DNA of 64,000 nucleotides from Apteryx mantelli (GCF_036417845.1 NC_089982.1:68089684-68153683); one strand, 5' to 3'; shown: positions 36,001-49,228, numbered from the stretch's first letter. Numbers and translations: made by a program. The notes: generated by a model from the sequence alone, not told the origin.

Positions 36001-38056
36001 GAGCATTCAGAACACTGCTCTGTTCTGGAAGATGGTCAGGTTAGGAAGCTTATTTGATAATAGGTTTTGGGTGTCAGAAAAATCTATCATACTCAGTGGA
36101 TAGTGATTCTTCTGCCTATCAGAAAAGATTTCACTACCTCCAGCACTCTTTACCACACCCTGGCAGCCAGGACATATCAGAGACATCCCAAAAATGGACC
36201 TGAGAAAGAGCACTTGCCAGAGGAAGTACAGCCTTTTGCTAGTGATGGGCATGCCACTAGTGATGAGTATCACCATCTTCTAATACATTATATATACTGG
36301 GCTGTCAAGTTTTAAAAGCTGTAGGCATTCCCAAGAAAATGAATCAAATATTGCCTTTTGTTATAGTTGACAGTTCAAAAAAATCATGCTTCTGTTATAG
36401 GCCACATAACTCATGTGGTATATATCTTCCTTATGGACTGAGATATCACATGGTACTTTGACGACTCTGAAATGTGGGATGCACACAGATGAAAGGGAAG
36501 GGATAAGATAAATACATTGCACTCATCCTTAAGGCTGGGGTAAAATAGGAGGGAGAATAAAAGCCTTTCATTCAAAAAGCTGAGCCCTAGGAGTACAACA
36601 CATCTTTCTGGAAAATAACTAAGGATAGCCAAGCATTGCCTGGGATTATTGTGAAATCTGCTAGAATATAACGAATTTAGATTTAGGGTACAAAGGAGGG
36701 CATATTCTTCCTTGTGACAGAGAACTCACCTTCTCTGCAGTCAAGCAATAGCCACTCAGAAAGTTAATTCTCTGAGACAAAAGCCAAATTGTGCAGGACG
36801 GTAGAGCTGCATTTAGAAAAGATCCTTGGACATGATAGTGAAAAGTTTGGACTGACGATCTTCAAGAGAATTTTTCTGTGTGAAAACAGAAAACAGTTAA
36901 TCTTCCTCCAACAGCTGAAGGAAAGTTATGGTAGAACACATTCACAGAACCAGAGAAGATTTCAGCCAGGAGGGCTGAAAAAAATCAAGTAACCAAGGAG
37001 TAGATGTGGATAGGTGCTGCCAATGAACTAAAAGAGCACATCTTTGGAATGGAATATACGACCTGGTTGCCTGCAATAGAAGGCTTTTGATGATCCAGGA
37101 GGTCATTTCAAGTTTCAATTCTTTGTTATTTGTGGAAGACCCAAAGATCCTCTTTATGCATCGGTTTTTCAGATTTCCTTTTGAGGAATGATATTTTGAT
37201 GTTTTCGCATAGCCCACGCAAAAGCTTTTCAAGGACTAGAGCTCTAGGAGTGTCAGCCAAAACTTTGAAGATGGCTGACTGTATAAAAATGTGAGAATCT
37301 CTTGTTCCTACTGAAAGTGTCACTTTGAAAATGTGGTCATTATGTTTATTTTTAAGTGTGCATATTTCACAAAGCTTCAAGAACCTTTCGTTGCCATCAG
37401 TTTGATCATTTTAGCCAATATATTATCATGTAATGAATATGAAAATATTCGTGCCTCATTTTTAAAATTATATTTTGTTAGAGGAAAAGGACAAGGAAGA
37501 CTAGTTTCATAGATTTAAGAAAATATTTAATGGGTTGATGGAGCTCTACATGTATCTCTTTCTAGATTGCCATTCCACAGCTAGTGATGTAGTTTTTCTT
37601 CAAGTCTTTAATTCTAATTCAGATACCCAATAAGAGGCGTAGTTAAAATCCCTCTAAAGCCATAGAGATAAACAGGTATCAACAGAAGGACATTCAAATC
37701 TTATCTTGTGCCACTGACTACAGAAATAGACCTTTACAAATAATTTAGGTGGTATAGTTAGGTGCCTTCTCTTAGATGAAAGAATTCAAGTCCATATGTT
37801 CTAGACCTCCACAAAAAAGTAGGGCATGCTGCTGTTTTGTGAAAGGAATCTCTGATAAGAAATTTTAGACCCGTGGTAAATTTATCGACTTCCAGAAGAG
37901 TGTGCCATAGCTAATTAAGTCAGCAGGAAGTAATTTATCACTAACCAGTTCACCAGCATTCAGTGGTCTAGAATGATGGAGTTCTAATTAAATATTAAAA
38001 ATGAACAGAGAAAAGCTGTGTTTAGTAAAACTTTTCTCTGCAGTAGGCCAAGATGT
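36001..38056. other. Non-coding between the inverted repeat and an old CR1
   Basis: Both strands of 36007-36315 and 36942-37380 have frames of 80-96 codons that are mutual shadows without known domains. A near-repeat of CTAGTGATG occurs at about 36239 and 36257. Nothing else stands out. Confidence 0.45.
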
Positions 38057-38440
38057 ATAAATTAATAGATGCTAAGCCCAGGAGGGACTATTACGATAAT
38101 CTACTCTGACTTCTTAGATAACATAAGCTAAAGAGCATCAAAATTTTTGCGTTTAGTCAGTAACTTGTTTTAACTACAGAAATTCTTTACAAAAAGATAG
38201 CTGATTTTGATTTAAAGACTTCTAGAAACAGAATCTACCATATACCTTAGAACCTTGTTGCAGTAGTTAATTACCTTCATTCTTAAGAATGTGTACCAAA
38301 ATGTTGGACTTATTTTTGTCAAAATTCAGCTTCCGACCATTTGACATATTTACATCTTTGTATCCTAGTTTAAAGTGCTGTCTGCTATCAAACAGGTCTG
38401 CCTCATACAGATACTGGATTGCATCACTTCTTAAACAACT
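38057..38440 (-). mobile_element. Ancient, heavily decayed CR1-type LINE 3' region
   Basis: On + the order of blocks is that of an old sauropsid CR1 read in reverse: AGGAGGGACTATTACGATAA then CTACTCTGACTTC, a region with GATTTAAAGACTTC, AGAATCTACCA, TTGCAGTAGTTAATTACC, TCAAAATTCAGCTTCCGACC, ATTTGACATATTTAC, and CATACAGATACTGGATTGCA. The spacing agrees along nearly 400 bases even though single bases have drifted far, which is why I trust the call. The terminal octamers are gone. It belongs to an older CR1 group than the copies at 20093 and 27124. Confidence 0.75.
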
Positions 38441-41400
38441 GAATACATGAGTTTTAAGCAGCCATTTTGAAGTAAGTGAGCAATAAACTGAAAGTTTTAT
38501 GAGAATTTTTGCTCTTCATATTTTTTATGTTGTTTTGAACCAGAAAGTTAAACATGCCATTAAATACAGCTGTACATGTAACCACCAGCATTAATTTAAA
38601 ATTGACTTGAACTTTGTTAGAACTTTCCCTATTTAATGTTCTTTTTTCCTCCTTCTATATCAAGCATATAGCTGTTTTAAAATGCATACAAAATGTTATA
38701 CACAAAAAATTAGCAGTTAATGTCTTAAACTCATTTTTCTATACTCATTTAAAACTTTTTACTTTTTATATTTTCAATAAAATGATGAGTGAGAACATTA
38801 AGACCATATTATTACAGAGAATAAATTTTATAGGTATGTGGGCTGCAGTGGATCTTTCAAGTGTTCATGAAAGCTCTGCATTGTGTGTACGATGAAGAGA
38901 TACTGATTTTAAAAGTGGGGTTCATTATACTTTTAGAAATATTTTGAAGACTTGAGAAAAGGGATTTTTCATAGGAGTTTGGTTGTCTGTGGAAAGGTGT
39001 CTACTATGTGCTAAAAAATAACTGAAAGATATTTAAAGCTCAAATTCATTCTTCTGGGCTCTTAAGAGATACTGAGCTTGCTAAGTGTTCACGACTAAAT
39101 ATTCTACAGCAGTGCTTATAGTGTATAATGAATAACACTAAGCAGTGATAGCACAGCATCGTCTATACTCCATTGGAATAAGTTTTTCTCAATTCATTCA
39201 TCGTTTCTCCCAGCATTTTACAGTTACTCCATAAAATCAGTCACACTCTATATTCAGCAACAAGGTTATCAAAAATAGAAATGTCCTGAATGTTAGATTT
39301 GTTTAGTAAGTATCACAGCTCTATGAATATGGAGTACATGAGTTTATCATATAGAGTATAGAAATATCCAAAAGGGACGAGGACCTGTCAAGTCAAATAG
39401 AAAAACAAAGTCTCTGTCCCCAAGCTAGGAAATTCCTTCAGAAATACAGATTGCTATTTGGGTTTTTTTATGCTGGCATTTCAGGAGTCTATGTTCTCTG
39501 CTATTAGTGCTTTAATTCTGGGAACAGTTGAAGAACAAGGCACTAGACTTTTAATACAGCCATTTAACATCTTTGTCTGAAGTTTGTTTTTCAGCTGTGT
39601 TACTAGTCCATTTCACTTTCTGATCATAGATACCTTGATTATCCAGCAGGAGCAGGAGAAGGAGACTAACAGAATTATGGATCATGTCCCTTAGCTATTT
39701 ATATTGGCAAATGACTTTCAAACCTTTCTCAAACCAAGGGGAAATTTGATTGAACAATCTCTAAATAAAGATCCATAGGATTAAGGCCTATATGAGGTTT
39801 CTGAAGAATAGGGCTTTTTAAACTCATGAAAACATTTTGCTCATTTTATAATTTTAGACATCTACCAGTCATTGTACAATTCTCAATATATTGTAAATAA
39901 TATTTTTACATGATTTAAGTGTTTATCTTAACCTTGTAATTAGTATGTTTGGTTACACTTTTTTTCATTAAAAAAAAATAAAAACAAAATAGGTAGGTAA
40001 ACATAAAGAAAACCAATCATTACAACATTGAGATATTAGCCTCCTGACCTTAAGTGTTGTATAGGGATGTAACTGCAAGGTGGTTCCTGACTGAAGCTGG
40101 AGAGGTAATAATGCAGGGAATGCAGAAGTAGCAAACTATCTTTCTGATCTTTGTCAAACGTGGCAAGTTATTCATTCTGTTTTTGAATTCATCACAGGTG
40201 AGATGAGTTTGCTGTTTCGGCTGCAGATGATAAATGCAATAAAAATAACAGACAGAATTTCTTACTGAAAGCATGAAGCAATGGAGCTGGTAAACAGTAA
40301 ACAATATTAAAATAGTTATATACTGGATGAGTGGAGAGTGAACGAAGATAAAGGGAAAGCATCTAACAATTGAAAGACCAAGAAACATAAAAATCAAAGT
40401 TAATATAGTTTGTCTCACAGCTGTAGAGTAGCTCAGTTGTCACTGAAAAAGATCATTAATTATAATGCAACTAAATATAATTAATAAGACATGCCAGGAG
40501 CATGTGTTCCTGAGAAATAATGTCAGCCCTTGGGTGTGACCTATTGTGTGATATTATCCCAGCATAGCTCATGTGCCGTACTCCTCCTGAGCTAATAAAA
40601 TTAGGTTTACCTTGTAAAGACTACTTTACTAACTTTGTTTATTGACTTTCATCCCCATGGTGTGCAACATTAGTAACACAATCAGTACAAATGTGAATAA
40701 GAACACATAAAACAAAGTGATCACAAACTGAATAAACTAGCACTAGAAGGAAAAGATACAGTAGTTATATCATAGACAGCATATCATGCACAAGGGGAGC
40801 CCTGAAGAAGCATCTGAATACAAAAATATAAAAGGGGCTTAGTAAACCAGCTGGCAAAACTGTATGATTCTTCTGTCACAGTTAAGCAAAGTTTGCAGTA
40901 AGTAGCACCTGAAATCATTGCTGTCTGGTCTACCCAGGAGTGTCTAATTATACAAACAAAATTCAAATCTTCACTGAGGACTAAGAGGTTCTTGCAGATA
41001 GCAAGCTGCTGAGGAGCCCTCTGCAGTTAAGGATCACTTACTTTCTATTTTACAGCTGCAAAGGCAGCACAGAAATGGCTGGAGATGGCAAAGGATAAGC
41101 TGGATGCAGGCTTGGGTAGCAAGAGAAAAGGGAAGAACGATACTAGGAACTGCTAAGGCCATGGAGGAAGGTCCTGGAGGCTTAGGGGATTCTGGGCATC
41201 TGGATCTATCTGCTGCAGCACAGCAAGGGGTGCAGAGATTGGCTAAGGAGTCAAGGTATCACAGTAACTGCTGCGGTTTTGTTGGGTAGTTGCAAAAAGG
41301 TATGGATCTGTGTAGCAACAGACCTGATGATAAGGAACTGAAAGTCTGGTCATTCAAAAAGTCCAGGCAGTCAGCAGAATCTGAGCTGACCTCCCGAGAA

Positions 41401-42320
41401 CAAACCTTCAGATGGAGTAAAGGTTGGGCCTCGAAGCCAACACAGCGGAACTAATTTAGCAGTTCTCCTGTGTGGTGATGAAGTGGTGGAACAACGTCAC
41501 GTATACAGTCTCTCTTGCAATAAAGCATTTGGTGATGTGGACATGAGGGATTAAATTATTTCTGGTGTCACAATGACAATACTTAAAAATTACCCAAGTT
41601 TGGAATCTTCCCTGACAGTAGTAAAACCAGCTCAATACAACATAATTTTAATGACGAATTGCTTTCTCTAAATATACATGTTCTGAAATTTTCCAACAAT
41701 TATAATGTAAAAGAACTGTCTCTTCCTGTGAACGAAAATGCTGAAAGAATTCAGATTCCAGCTTTATCTTTCAAGCATCTGTAGTACTTGTGAATCTTGT
41801 TCATTGATATATTTGATTGTAATGACATTCTCCTTCAGCGTTTATATGGTTATGTTTCATTTTCTCATCATTAACATATCTGTGCTTCATTATGAATGGC
41901 CTATCCAAAGGACCTCTTCTATGCCTGTGACACATTACATCCACTCCACTCTGGCACACTACAAAATAAACCTCTTACAAAGGTTTTTGAAAAGATTTGA
42001 AGAAGGTATGTAGCTAGCTGGGCATATTGCTGTGAAACGGATCATCTTAATGTTGCCGAGAAGCAGAGTAACTGCATTTATTATGATGTTAATTATATGA
42101 ATGTGCTTACAGCCTTAGGCATAGGAATCTCTTATTATTGTAAATAAAATAAATAATTGTTTCTGGTTTAAAAATAAGAAATTCATAACTGTACCAAAGG
42201 ATTAAGCTCTACTTTTAACCAACAGAATGTTTATTTTCCTGTCATGGTTAAGAAATCATTGGAAAGAATCAAATCTCTTTATCTAGAGACACCATACTCT
42301 GAAGATACTTTTTGTAACAA
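38441..42320. other. Non-coding, with a GC-richer island and poly-A signal
   Basis: Mostly AT-rich unique DNA. From about 40980 to 41530 the sequence becomes purine-rich and richer in G, ending near a canonical AATAAA at 41519-41524 preceded by ACGTCAC (CRE-like) at about 41494. This could be the 3' end of an unannotated transcript or a decayed retroelement, but I see no coding or repeat signature. The 122-codon minus frame at 40050-40418 has no recognisable family. Confidence 0.4.
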
Positions 42321-42420
42321 ATAAGGTGACCAGATGTGCCAGTTTTCCTAGCAGAGATACAGTGACCCTATATTTTCTTTTTATATGAATCACTCTAGAC
42401 GATGTTTTAAATCCCTACCA
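42321..42420 (+). mobile_element. Possible hAT-type DNA transposon remnant
   Basis: AAGGTGACCAGATGTGCCAG followed by TTTTCC, ACAGTGACCCTATATTTTC and TTTTTATATGAA resembles the start of a non-autonomous DNA element common in turtles and crocodilians (GGTGACCAGATGTCCCGATT, AGGGACAGTCCCGATATT, TTTTTTATATAGG). The far terminus was not found. The family name is from memory and uncertain. Confidence 0.4.
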
Positions 42421-44283
42421 AACATCATAGAAATGGCAAATCTATCATCTTATCCTTCCAAACCCTGCGAGAAAAGAAATTTTCCTGGAAGAGGAAGGTT
42501 TAGGTTTCCAGATCTTTCCAACAGCTTTTCAGCTTCATACAAACTAAATCTGCTGTGAGAAAAAGAACAGCAACCCCCAAAAAACAAAGGATGGTTTTAA
42601 AAAAGCAAATTAAATTAGATCTCTGCTACAGCTTCCACTACATATGTGCACTCAGGTGGTCTGCCAAGAGTATTTGAATATAATAGTCATTCATCCATAG
42701 ACCTATAACTGATATTTGCAATTACATAATGCTTCTAACAACTCTGTTTGTTGCACAGGTAGTCCCTGTGGCTTGCAGTCATAGAAAGAAGGTGTTCCCT
42801 ATTGACACCTGTCAGTGGACAAGAAAACTGGCCGAGAGTTGGTTTAAAACTCCAGATATACAGGAGCGAGGAAGATACCTGACAGTAACAAAATGAAATT
42901 GGGGTCATATTAATGGGCACCAAAAAGAAAAGACTGAATAGGCCAGGTCTTATTTTCATTTCCAACATGCAAAAATTTGGCCGTTCCATTAAAATTTAGG
43001 TTTGCGGTTAAACAAATGTCTCTTTTGCCAAATAAAGCAACTGCAGCTGGCTGCAGCTGACATGCTTACAAGTAAAGTGGCTGGGCTGGGAAGCCAGAAA
43101 CTACCATGAGCAGGAAAGTGGCCTAGGCAGTGAAAGTTTGCTAGATATTTATTTGCAAGACACACTGGCATTGGAAGACTAAAAAACAGGTGTGAGGTTA
43201 TTACTACTCATTTATTACTACTTGCCCAAATATTAACTTTGTCATCTCCTGTGACATGCATCCTGATTTTTTAAATTTATTTGGGGTAAGGGCAAATTAA
43301 ACTTTTTGGAGGGTGAGGGGGGATAGTGTACTCACTCCTTGTGAAGTGGACTTATTACTTGCCCAGGGCACCCACAGCAGCATTTCATTTCTACAGGCTT
43401 CTAAATGGGAGCTTGAGATAATGTTTATAAAGCATTAGACAGAATTTCTAACCTTTTAAACTCAGTTCTTGTTGCTGAAGGGTTAAATTTATTTATCCCA
43501 ACCCTTATCCTCAGCTCATAATGTATCCCCATCTCAAATAACCCTTTTAGCAGCAGCGGTTGAATGTCCTATTTCAATTATTAACACAGTGTTAGGAGTT
43601 TTATTGCCTCCTTTTGATTTTCTAGAACTAAATAAAATTTGAATGCAAAGTCATTAATGTGACATTAGCACATTTTTATATATAGGAGGCCTTTTTGCTG
43701 AGGCAAAGGGTAAAAGCAAAAATCACGATCTGATTTGTTTGTCTCCTCAACACATTTCATTCATCTTCTATAAAACAAAACGACTATTTCATGAAGAAGT
43801 ATGCTGATAAAAGATGTTGGAGAGGTAAGACTGATATATATATTACATCCAAGAGATACACACTCAAAGAGGATTGCAACACAAGACAGTCTGCCTGAGT
43901 CTTGACTGCCCCGCAGGCTGCTGTGGCTAAAGAACACCAAGTCCCACAGCCAAAGATGAGATGGCACCTGGCATCCTTCCTCCACATCCCAAATGAGCAT
44001 GTATCCCTTCAAAGCTGAATGGCTACGTAACCCTTCATGGCTGACTGAACTGGGAAACAAGAGTAAAATTCACCCCTTTGGCCATAACTACAATGCTGCC
44101 ACTTCCCCTTAGTGAAATGTATAAAAACAGTAAAAGAAAGGCTTTGTTCATTCTGATATTGAATTTGTGAGTTAGTACATTATGAAGAAAACATCAGGAT
44201 CAAATGGGTTCCAATAATTACTGTGACTTGAGTAAAATATTCAGAATCACACTTGGGTTTTCTGCTGATATGTGTCTTTGCCC

Positions 44284-44300
44284 TTTTTTTTTTTTTTTTT
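44284..44300. repeat. Poly-T run of 17
   Basis: An uninterrupted T homopolymer. It may be simple sequence or the antisense tail of a retroposed RNA. No retroposon body is evident on either side. Confidence 0.9.
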
Positions 44301-44710
44301 AAGACTTTCAAAATTTCAGTTGTTTATCCCAGCCCAAGCAGAACATTGTTAAAAGCAAGAGATGTTTCAGAAACTAACATTTTTAAGTCAATCTTTTACA
44401 TGTAATATGTTAAGACACTAACGAGCGTGACTTCTCTAGCATATTAAGGTTATTCTAAGCTTTGTCCAGGACCAAGCACCCTATTTATTCATACAATAGA
44501 TCGCTTGTTTATAATAATAAAAAGAGCTGTACATTATACTGTTTCTAGGATCACACTAGATTTTCATGACTAGTTACAGGTTCTTGTTTGAAGATCCTTG
44601 TTTCTACTTCCTGAAAGCTATTCAAAGTCGTGCCCTCAGTGACCGCAGTCACTGGCGCACACAATATGCTTCTTTCCACAGCTGGGCAGTCGGTGTGATG
44701 AAACCACTGT

Positions 44711-44726
44711 CTGGTGAGCTCACCAG
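44711..44726. repeat. 16-bp perfect palindrome
   Basis: CTGGTGAGCTCACCAG reads the same on both strands. It lies in a locally GC-rich patch (44620-44830). Confidence 0.85.
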
Positions 44727-44770
44727 TGCTGTCTCAGTGGCTGCCTGTCCTTCACCATCTGCCTTGACTC

Positions 44771-44818
44771 ATCTGCTCTGTTTGAGCCCCTCAGGCAGGG
44801 ACAGGGGGACTATATGCA
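44771..44818 (+). mobile_element. L2/MIR-like 3' tail scrap
   Basis: CTGCTCTGTTTGAGCCCCTC followed by AGGCAGGGACAGGGGGACTA resembles the GAGCTCCTCAGGGCAGGGAC tail word of old L2-type and related amniote repeats. Only one block matches. Confidence 0.3.
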
Positions 44819-46712
44819 CACAAAAATCTCTCTTCAGTGTGTCCACTGTGAATAATTGAGTTGGGTGTCTCTACAAGATGGAGAAGGAAGACTTAATATT
44901 CAGGTATCTACCTCATCAGGGGTCCATGCATGGGAAAAGCGTGGAAACACTTCTCAGAGCCCATAAAGGGAAAGGCAAAAGAGTCCATACCATGGGTCCC
45001 CTGTTTGTTCCTACAAAACTGTACGAGGAGCCAAGAGAAAATGACAGCTACGATCCCTTTTCTAGTTCCTGTCAAGCTCTGTAGTATCAGCATTCCACAG
45101 TTTTTGGCACAGATGGACAGACAAACACCAGACCTACGATTTGTTACATCAGCTACCAAACGCGTTTGAATGCTCTTTTCCTTCAGCATGCCTTCTGCTC
45201 AGCCTCAGATAGGACACTGCTGCGAAGTTCAGTACATTTCAGATGACTGTAGATAGAGAGGAAGGGTACAATTTGTCACACATGATGACATTCATTTTGC
45301 AAAAATAAGTTTATCATACTTGGCATAGTAGTAAGAAAGCTTGGCTAGCTGGCCAGTCAGCCCTAGGAAAAAGTGAGCAGCATCTGTTTAAGGCTCTGAA
45401 GTAACACAATTCATGCACGGCATTAGGTTATGTTGCATCACTTAACACAAACCTTGCTCACCTTTTCCTTCCTCCTACTGCTACTTTCTTCCAGTTTCTT
45501 CTCACTCTAACTAGGCTGCAAAAATGCTTAAGTGGGTCTTTCCTGCTTTAAAATTCCAGATTTTTTTTTCTCTAATGCCTTGAGCTCATTTTTCCATATG
45601 CTGCCTCCCTGGGAACCACTGAACCCAAATCCAAGAAGCTTTCTCTCTCCATTCAGCCTCCCATCATAAGACATTTTGTTAGAGGTTTTTTTTTGACTGA
45701 AGTGCTATACAAAACTAAATTGTATTATTATGCCTAAGACATTCTCATATGGAAAGAAGCACAAATCATATTTCATCAAATTTAATGAAAGATTGCCATC
45801 AGGTGTTTAAATGCCTCATTTGCCTGTTAAGTTGAGTTATGGCAAACAATGGTACCCAGAAACTTAACATATGTAATAATTCAACATTTTTTTTATATAT
45901 ATGGACTTACTTTGTGCAAGCTTTGTTGAACCAATTTACAATAATGTGACAAAAACACTCTAATTCAACTGCACAATAGAATATTTCTTTATTTTTCTTG
46001 TTTCAGATTGATTGTTTCATTTAGAAATATTAATGAGCTGATAACTGAGTCTCTTCATTATAATATAATGCTCAGTTGCATAGGGAACTATTCTTTATTC
46101 AGTGGGTTACACTCTGGTGTATCTTGGAGAGAGGAGATGTATTAGCCTGTATTCAGAGCTTATATAAAAAATGAAACTGTAGGGTAACAGAATTGCATCT
46201 TTTATACCAGTACTGCTACATGAAAACAGAAGGGCAAGTTTTTAAATGGAAAATTCTAAGCAGTAACTGCCAGAAAAGTCATGTCTACGTTTATCCACGT
46301 GCCTGTCTGCACGGCTAGCATACAGTTGGGGTGTGTTGGGTAAGCAGCTCTTAATACTGTGGATTCAAAACACATGGGTCATTTGAAATTTTCCTTATCT
46401 ATGTAGTTATAAGGCTTCTGTCACCTGTTTCTGATACCCAAATGATTTTTTGTCATCTCTTGTATGTATGATGAATACAGGCAGAGATAAAAACAAGATG
46501 AAGGGGGTGAAACAAAGACCAGCTACAAGATTACCTGGGTTAAGTAGATCCACATGTCATCAGTACAGAAGGTACTGATAGGTCTGCACAGAAGAACACT
46601 GCATTCATAGGTCTACACAGCAGCACAGTCAGAGCTGCACAGGAGTTGCAGAGGTGTATGGCAGGAATAGGAGCTGCGTATGTGAAGCAGCCGTTCAGTG
46701 CTCTTCCAGAGT

Positions 46713-46744
46713 TAATTAGCTCTTCTCTGCAGATGAGCTAATTA
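46713..46744. repeat. Inverted repeat with TAATTAGCTC arms
   Basis: TAATTAGCTC (46713-46722), a 12-base spacer, then GAGCTAATTA (46735-46744). The arms match exactly and each carries TAATTA, a homeodomain core site, in mirror orientation. Confidence 0.8.
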
Positions 46745-46942
46745 GTCTGAGCACAGCCCTGTGTGGACCCAACCATACCAGTCCTGGAGCTGACTCATTA
46801 GCTAGCTTGATATCCTCTTCATTCACTAATGTGGATCCTCACACAGTTCTGAAGTAAAGGTAGTTAGGTACTAGCTTCTGCACTAATTAGTATCTGAGCA
46901 TTTTATAAAAAGTTGAACAATTTCAACAGGAAAAATCAATGT

Positions 46943-47003
46943 CCCATAGCTTAGTGGTTAGAGAACTTATCTGGAAAGAAGGAGGAAAGCAGGTTGAATT
47001 CTT
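46943..47003 (+). mobile_element. tRNA-like head of a MIR-type SINE
   Basis: TAGCTTAGTGG at 46947-46957 fits the polymerase III A box, and GGTTGAATTC at 46992-47001 is a damaged B box at tRNA-like spacing (45 bases). GTTAGAGAACTTATCTGG between them parallels the MIR head GTTAGAGCACTCGCCTGG. It is a relic: the B box has lost a C and the anticodon arm region is purine-rich filler. Confidence 0.6.
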
Positions 47004-49200
47004 GTTTTCAAAAACAGATGTAAGTAACACTCCCTTCCAGTTGCATGCAGTTTTTTAAGCTCATTTTTCTCACTTACCAAGAAAGCTCTCAGAAGATATC
47101 TTTTATAGTATCTAAAAATAAAGAGGTTTTTTTCATTTTTTCTTTTGTTCTTTAAAATTCTTTGGTTCTTCCACTAAATGAAAATTCAATTACCAGCAGA
47201 GCCCTAATAGCAAATGCAGATTATTGACTGCACTTGAGGCCAACCACAGTGAACTATTGCCTGAGGGTTAAAACTATTCCTAGGATTAGGTAATATTGCC
47301 TGAAGCCAATCAAGGGGAGCACTTGAATACCTTTGGGCAATAGTTTACTGCAATTTCCCTCAGACCCAGCCAGTGATTAATTAACCTTTTAGAATCTTCT
47401 GAGTTAATGGAAAGTTTGCTCTGGAAAGCTCAGAAGACTGAAACATGAACTGAGAGCATCATCAGCAACAGCAGAATATATATGATATTGGTAAAGAACC
47501 ACTGGTTTCAATGGTTGTTAGATAGTGGCTTCAGCCTGAGGGTAGTTGTATGCCCTGTTTATAGTCAGATAAGCTTATGTAAAGTTATCTCAACTACTAA
47601 TACAGGTTTTTGCATGTATAAAGTAACTACTGTTTATATTAGTATTGCTAATTGTCTAAACCCAACTCAGCTCAAATTCTATGTTTTCAATCAACATGGG
47701 TATAAAATGGTTGGGAAATTGATATATTTGAGATATATAGAGTGACAACAAGGAGCCCAAATGAAGAAATGATGATCCTGATTTCTACTCACCTCAAACT
47801 TTGTGAATATTTGGATGTGGATGTCAGCTGTGCCTAAGAAAAAGAAAGATGTTAGAGAGTACTGGGTTAATTGTATGCCTACCAAAACCTGGGTCTGGGT
47901 AAATAAGGTTTTGGGGTAGGGCCAATCTCCAAGCATGTATTGGAAAAGTAATTGCACTACTTAATAAAAGCCTCTTCAAAAGATTGTCAGCTCAACAAGT
48001 ATTGAGAATAAGTAAAATAACACAGTCCTCCTAGATGCTACTAACTGTATGTAGCATGCTTATTCAAGATTTCAGCATTCCTAAGTTAAGAGAACATATT
48101 AAATGCAGGTCACTTCCAAATCCCTAAAGCCAGTACTGCAGCAAGACATTTAAATGATGACACAATGAGTTGCAGTCTGCCAGCTTGGCACAGATTCAAA
48201 GTGGCAGCAGCTGAGGTGTGCTTTAAAAATAGGGATTTTTTTAATTGGATTCAAAATCAATTAAAATCCCATTAGAAACATAATTGTAGTGATACAAATC
48301 ATAAAATAATATCTTTTATAATAAACTATAAAACTGAAGAAGCTTACATAATTAATACTATGTATTGCACAGATAGACCCATACCTTTCATTCACATACA
48401 GCCTACATGTCAAGAGAATGCCTTTGAAATGTAGAGAGTAAAATTTCAATAGCAGGTCAACATGCACAGCACAGGATTCAGAGTGCGTTTCTTCAGATAA
48501 CTGATTTCCCTTCCCTCTTCAAAGCCCCAGATTAAACATTGCCTTTGGAGATTAAGTGCCAGCAAATCTAGATTGTAAAACAATGAAACATGCAACACGA
48601 TGGTGTCAGTCAATTCAGTAAAGCGGCTAGTGGCCATCCCTCACATTTTTGATCCCTGCATGAGAAAATAATCAGCCAATTTTCTGCTGGTATAAAGTCA
48701 GTGCACATCTTAGGCAATGAAATTGTGTCCCCTTATGCTGAGAATGAATGTGATTTAATTGCGTTTTGATGGAAAAATGAGGGTGCAGGTAAAAAATGCT
48801 AACATCATTTATGCCAAATAGCAAGATTAGATTTTGAGCCTATTTCTTCATCAATTCCAGTTTTCCTAAGCTGTCAGTCTTGCTTGGTCTTTTCTAGTGA
48901 AGCCACCCTCAAAGTTTCAAGTGCTGGTACTCAGTTCTTGCAGAGCATGCTCTAGGCAAGGTTGGGTAATTATGTTTATTCTTGTGGTCCTGTAGTACCT
49001 TATATTTGTATTATAGTGAATAAATTAATGAGCTGTCCCTTTCTCAAAGAGGTAAAATGAGAAAGATACCTTTAAAAACAACTTTTTAGGTTTATGGTAA
49101 ACTTAGCTTTTCAGTTTTCTCCTCACCAATCTTGTCTTATATAGCATTTTGTAAACAATATTATGTTAGTAAAAGCAGCCGGTTATAATAAATTTTCAGT

Positions 49201-49228
49201 TTTTCTTTCTTCTTTTCTTTTTTTTTTT
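49201..49228. repeat. T-rich (TTTC)n-like tract
   Basis: A run of T with regularly placed C, ending in about ten T. Confidence 0.8.

Larger units (their letters stand above)
42421..46942. other. Non-coding AT-rich DNA
   Basis: No exon is supported. Notable bits are a 17-T run at 44284, an L2/MIR-like tail at 44771, a conserved-looking AT-rich stretch at about 45780-45870, and the TAATTA-rich inverted repeat at 46713. Sequence from 46560 to 46720 is rich in CTGCACAG/CAGCACAG words and might be a decayed DNA element; I cannot name it. Confidence 0.4.

Noticed and set aside
40050..40418. 122-codon minus frame with hydrophobic N-terminus (MFLGLSIVRCFPF...)
   Set aside because: The hydrophobic look comes from A/T-rich DNA; there is no signal-peptide plus domain structure or homology I know.
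46943..47003. A functional tRNA gene
   Set aside because: B box is broken, no cloverleaf with a proper anticodon arm or acceptor stem can be drawn, and it fits a SINE head better.
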